The position numbers and the translations under genes are program-made. The notes below the pieces were generated by a model, which made no database searches, was not told where the DNA came from, and was given only the letters and a program-made list of their open reading frames with translations. A stretch of 64,000 nucleotides of DNA from Phormidesmis sp963710175 (GTDB lineage Bacteria > Cyanobacteriota > Cyanobacteriia > Phormidesmidales > Phormidesmidaceae), in the NCBI GenBank assembly GCA_963710175.1, contig CAVPZC010000001.1:930001-994000 (forward strand), written 5' to 3'. Below are positions 60,710 through 64,000 of this stretch, piece after piece. Every line of letters starts with the position of its first letter. Within the stretch, counting starts at the first letter, position 1.

Positions 60710-61399
60710 TTAAAAAATGTCTGTCTTGGGGTCGGGGCGATAGAGCCGACGCCGCGAGGAGGGCTGTAGCGCGGCCTGCTCAGCGGCCTGCACCAGGGCA
60801 GCGGCAACTCGGGTAGCGTGTGGCTTGACCATCGGCCAGGCTAGCGGCGACAGCCAGCCGCTCAGCGTAACGGAGTACAGAACGCAGGTGCCGCAGAGGG
60901 TAGAGACAATCCGGTAGGTAACTCGCTCTTGCAGCCCTGGCAGCGGAAACAGGCGAATGCTCAGCAGTTCACCGGGCAGCACACGCTCTACAAAAATTTG
61001 GGTGGGTAAAGGCAGGTAGCGGCTAAAGGCTTTGTAGATTAGGCCGGGCTTGGCGCACTGGCCCATAGGCGCGTTGGTTCGGGTAATTAGCGGATGCCAG
61101 GAGGCGAGATCGGCCAGATCGGTCACAATTCGCCACAGCGTCTCGGCAGGGGCAGTGCTGGCTGCCCAGTAGTTGCTTTCCAAAACGTCGCCAATCAGCC
61201 AGTCGGGGGTGACGCCCTGGTCCCATAGGCCGTGTGCTCGCCACTGCCATTGATCGACATCTCCAGATGGATCTAGCATCCTCACGCCATCGACTTTAAG
61301 GCTGCCTGCCCACAAACACAGCCGAGCTTGCAGCTGACCTCTTATGCCAGTCAGCCAGCGGGCGAACCCGGTACGATTTTGCTGGAGCCACATCATCAT
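60710..61399 (-). CDS. SRPBCC (START-like) family protein
   Basis: A 229-residue protein whose centre (about 80-205) fits the SRPBCC/polyketide cyclase fold: NYWAASTAPAETLWRIVTDL, ADLASWHPLITRTN and RVLPGELLSIRLFPLPG. Proteins of the fold bind hydrophobic ligands. The N-terminal 75 residues are unusual and have no known domain. It is divergent from hemF at a distance of 370 bp. Function unknown. Confidence 0.8.
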   Translation of the reverse strand: MMMWLQQNRTGFARWLTGIRGQLQARLCLWAGSLKVDGVRMLDPSGDVDQWQWRAHGLWDQGVTPDWLIGDVLESNYWAASTAPAETLWRIVTDLADLASWHPLITRTNAPMGQCAKPGLIYKAFSRYLPLPTQIFVERVLPGELLSIRLFPLPGLQERVTYRIVSTLCGTCVLYSVTLSGWLSPLAWPMVKPHATRVAAALVQAAEQAALQPSSRRRLYRPDPKTDIF

Positions 61400-61769
61400 A
61401 AAATTATGGCGAAAGCTTTGAAACGAGGGCCATTTTGAAGCAAAGCGCCTGAGCGTGAAGTCAGCCGTAGAGTCAGCACTCTATTGTTCGGATAACATGT
61501 GTGAGCACAAGACGCCTATAGTCTAGGCGATCGCTCCCCCAGTCACCTTCTTACTCAGGGTGAGTTTTTGCGCCCTAAAACCCTGTCAGCAGGGCAAACA
61601 CCGCCCCCTCTGTCGAAGCCAGCGATTTATCACAGATTGTCACGCTCTGTTTCAAAAATGCAATAAAGTCTGCCAAATCGTGTTTGACTAAATGAAGTAA
61701 CGTTGCCGATCCGCTCGTTATTTAGCTCGTTATTAGACAGTTCTCGTTTTAGACAGTTACTGAGACACT
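61400..61769. other. Spacer holding the hemF promoter
   Basis: No gene or RNA seen. It has one HIP1 octamer near 61527 and A/T-rich sequence near 61700-61740 with a direct repeat TAGACAGTT just before hemF. Confidence 0.4.
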
Positions 61770-62819
61770 ATGACCCTCTCTCCGGCTAAGGCTGTTCGCC
61801 CCAACGCATCTGTAGAACCTGCCCCCACTCTGCCACCTAAGGATTCCCGTGAGCGAGTCAGCGCTGCCTTTAAAGGATTACAAGACCGAATCTGCCAGAA
61901 ATTAGAAGCAGTAGACGGCACCGGCAAGTTTCAAGAAGATGCCTGGAAGCGGCCCGAGGGCGGCGGCGGCAGATCGCGAGTGATGAAGCAGGGCGATATT
62001 TTTGAGCAGGGCGGTGTTGGCTTCTCTGAGGTATGGGGCGACAAGCTGCCGCCAGCTATTTTGGTAAAGCGGCCTGAGGCAGAGGGCCACCAATTTTACG
62101 CGACGGGCACCTCTATGGTGCTGCACCCGCGTAACCCGTATGTGCCCACCGTGCACCTCAACTACCGTTATTTTGAAGCTGGCCCGGTATGGTGGTTTGG
62201 CGGCGGCATTGATCTGACGCCTTACTACACCGAAGAAGCAGACGTGGCGCATTTTCATCGCACCTTGAAGGCAGCTTGCGATCGCCACAATCCTAAGTAC
62301 TACCCAAGCTTCAAGCGCTGGTGCGACGAGTACTTTTACCTCAGGCACCGCGATGAGCCTAGAGGCGTCGGCGGCATTTTCTTTGACTATCAGAACGGTC
62401 AGCGCGGCGAACTCTACCGGGGCCACAATCAAGACGGGCCAGCCGCTCTCTACAGTCAGCAGTTTGGCGATGCCCCCAAGCGCAGCTGGCAGCAGCTTTT
62501 TGACTTTGCGATTGACTGCGGCGACGCCTTTTTACCTGCCTATGTGCCGATTGTAGAGAAGCGAGCGGGGACGGAATACGGCGATCGCCAGCGCGATTTT
62601 CAGCTCTACCGCCGGGGCCGCTACGTAGAATTCAACCTGGTCTATGACCGGGGCACCCTTTTTGGCCTGCAAACCAATGGCCGCACCGAGTCGATTTTGA
62701 TGTCGCTGCCGCCGATGGTGCGTTGGGAATACAGCTACACTCCCGAGGCCGGTACGCCTGAAGCCAAGCTGTACGATGTCTTCCTCAAGCCTCAGAACTG
62801 GGCAGAGATGGATCTGTAG
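61770..62819 (+). CDS. hemF: Oxygen-dependent coproporphyrinogen III oxidase
   Basis: Oxidatively decarboxylates coproporphyrinogen III to protoporphyrinogen IX in heme and chlorophyll synthesis. The 349-residue enzyme has all signature parts: GRSRVMKQGDIFEQGGVGFS, FGGGIDLTPYY, FKRWCDEYFYLRHRDEPRGV and VEFNLVYDRGTLFGLQTNGR. It needs O2, unlike HemN. The start ATG 61770 gives an N-terminus of normal length. Confidence 0.97.
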   Translation: MTLSPAKAVRPNASVEPAPTLPPKDSRERVSAAFKGLQDRICQKLEAVDGTGKFQEDAWKRPEGGGGRSRVMKQGDIFEQGGVGFSEVWGDKLPPAILVKRPEAEGHQFYATGTSMVLHPRNPYVPTVHLNYRYFEAGPVWWFGGGIDLTPYYTEEADVAHFHRTLKAACDRHNPKYYPSFKRWCDEYFYLRHRDEPRGVGGIFFDYQNGQRGELYRGHNQDGPAALYSQQFGDAPKRSWQQLFDFAIDCGDAFLPAYVPIVEKRAGTEYGDRQRDFQLYRRGRYVEFNLVYDRGTLFGLQTNGRTESILMSLPPMVRWEYSYTPEAGTPEAKLYDVFLKPQNWAEMDL

Positions 62820-62971
62820 CAAGGGATCTGGAGAAGAGGCCCTGTAGCAAGGAAATCTATAGCTAAAGTATGATTGCTCCGGCCTTGGTGGCCTACAGAC
62901 AGCCCTTGGGTATATTAGGCTCACAGGCGCTTACAGGCGATAATTGCGGTCTTAGTAACGAGTGCAGCGGT

Positions 62972-63331
62972 ATGGAGCAGCAGATTTTTACCTCATCTCA
63001 GGGCGAGCAGGTTGTTATTTTGGCCCCCACCGGACGGCTGGATATTACGACAGCTTGGCAGTTTCGACTCAAGCTACAGGCGACTATTTCTGAAGAACAT
63101 CCCCATGTTTTAGTCAATCTCAGCGCGGTCAATTTTATAGACAGCTCAGGGCTGACGTCTTTAGTCGCAGGTATGCGCGACGCCGACAAAGTTGGCGGCA
63201 GCTTCCGCATTTGCAACGTCCACCCCGAAGCCAAGCTCGTTTTTGAAGTCACCATGATGGACTCGGTGTTTGAAATTTATGAGACTGAAGAAGCCGCTTT
63301 AGCCGTTCCCTATCAAACTCCGGTAGCTTAA
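62972..63331 (+). CDS. STAS domain anti-sigma factor antagonist
   Basis: A 119-residue single STAS domain of the SpoIIAA type. VVILAPTGRLDITTAWQFRL and VLVNLSAVNFIDSSGLTSLV are typical; the phosphorylated Ser is in DSSG. It would bind a switch kinase or anti-sigma factor whose gene is not in the window. ATG 62972 is the family start; the frame is open to 62870. Confidence 0.88.
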   Translation: MEQQIFTSSQGEQVVILAPTGRLDITTAWQFRLKLQATISEEHPHVLVNLSAVNFIDSSGLTSLVAGMRDADKVGGSFRICNVHPEAKLVFEVTMMDSVFEIYETEEAALAVPYQTPVA

Positions 63332-63374
63332 ACTACCGTCATCGTAGCCGCCTGTAAGCAGCCCTAGCCAACAG

Positions 63375-63986
63375 CTAGGCTGGCCAGTCAAAGGTTCCCT
63401 GCTTAATCATGTGAAAGGGGCCCATTAACGCGCCCCATAGCCCCCGGCCAGTATCTGGATCTACGCCTTTGTCGTAGGTTCGCAGGGTGATCGCGCCCGC
63501 TTCAGGCGCGACATCAAACCCCAGGTAGACATACCGCCGCTGGCCGTCGTAGGTGAAAGAGCATAGCTGCCCCTCCGGTAGCGCTGCTTGAAACTGATAT
63601 TCACTGCCTGCTAGCGCCTGATACTGGATCTCTGCTTCGCTGTTGGGTAAATCCACCAGGTCAGCAGACGACAAACCCGTCAGGCAAGCCGCATCGCGGC
63701 CTGCCCCTCGAAACTTCAGCGGTTCGGCTAGAGCAAAGTACTGACCGCGCAGCTGTCCGGCGATCGCCCTCAGCTGAAGCACGCGCTGCCGGTAAGGGGG
63801 CTTACCTGCGGCCACACTGGCCTGCTCTAAAAATAGCGTGTAGGTCTGCTCAGAAGACAGCGCAGGAATCGGCCTTTGCCACAGCCGCAGATGCACGTAC
63901 AGGGCAGGGTCTGCTGCCGCCTGAGCCTGGTTTTCAAACTCGCCAGCTAAGTAGTGAGCCAGGGTAGCTAAAGGGGAAGTCGGCAT
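63375..63986 (-). CDS. cpcT: CpcT/CpeT-type phycobiliprotein lyase
   Basis: A chromophore lyase of 203 residues that attaches phycocyanobilin to a Cys of phycocyanin or phycoerythrocyanin beta subunits. Family parts: LAHYLAGEFENQAQA, RQRVLQLRAIAGQLRGQYFA, CLTGLSSADLVDLPNSE and GPFHMIKQGTFDWPA. Which bilin and which subunit it serves (T- or S-type) cannot be told from sequence alone. It supports a phycobilisome-bearing host. It is 44 bp from the convergent STAS gene. Confidence 0.92.
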   Translation of the reverse strand: MPTSPLATLAHYLAGEFENQAQAAADPALYVHLRLWQRPIPALSSEQTYTLFLEQASVAAGKPPYRQRVLQLRAIAGQLRGQYFALAEPLKFRGAGRDAACLTGLSSADLVDLPNSEAEIQYQALAGSEYQFQAALPEGQLCSFTYDGQRRYVYLGFDVAPEAGAITLRTYDKGVDPDTGRGLWGALMGPFHMIKQGTFDWPA

Positions 63987-64000
63987 GGGAAATGAGGTCA

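Noticed and set aside
1..64000. tRNA, rRNA or CRISPR array
   Set aside because: Reading the intergenic regions showed no cloverleaf-like sequence, rRNA-like sequence or regularly spaced repeat; tRNAscan or Infernal would settle it.

Overview
The window is a piece of a cyanobacterial chromosome. The evidence is the many copies of the HIP1 octamer GCGATCGC, the paired sulfolipid genes sqdB and sqdX, a CpcT/CpeT-type phycobiliprotein lyase, a FutA-type iron-binding protein, a GluR0-like channel and many families found mainly in cyanobacteria. An HpsE-like glycosyltransferase hints at a filamentous, hormogonium-type lineage, but the genus cannot be read from the sequence.

Layout. 1-12.8 kb is core and household: the 3' part of aroB, a pirin gene divergent from a LysR regulator with a clear operator, hisB, a degenerate hydrogenase-protease relative, a small ppGpp-hydrolase-like HD protein, sqdX/sqdB, a phytase-like lipoprotein, an RluA-type protein without the usual catalytic Asp, and a lipase-like hydrolase. 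12.8-18.8 kb is an accessory island. It holds a BsuBI/PstI-type restriction-modification pair free of HIP1, a complete IS5/IS903-group element with 9-bp target duplications, a vapBC remnant interrupted by a 122-bp MITE, and a UPF0175/DUF3368 toxin-antitoxin pair with a nonsense-mutated toxin. The inner part of the island lies between two 111-bp copies of the 3' end of a GT39 mannosyltransferase gene. 18.8-30 kb carries that mannosyltransferase, hydrolases, an M3 peptidase, a Ser/Thr kinase and a group containing both TIGR04283 and TIGR04282 glycosyltransferases with DUF547 and rhodanese genes.

30-46 kb opens with the most unusual gene, a caspase-like protease fused through a GAF-like region to an EAL (c-di-GMP phosphodiesterase) domain. 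Iron genes (futA, fur) with shared iron-box-like sites follow, then a Pro-rich single-span protein, a glutamate-receptor-like channel, a Ca2+-type P-ATPase and an arsR / GAPDH / arsJ operon for organo-arsenate efflux. 46-64 kb holds leuA behind a leucine-rich leader peptide, an HpsE-like glycosyltransferase, a GAF-LuxR regulator, a hybrid histidine kinase overlapping an MscS channel gene, mrp-rodA, hemF, a STAS protein and a cpcT-like gene.

No tRNA, rRNA or CRISPR array was seen. Several genes look recently broken by single stops or insertions: the DUF3368 toxin, vapC, the HsdR-N-like gene at 23.4 kb and a gene at 53.7-54.3 kb.
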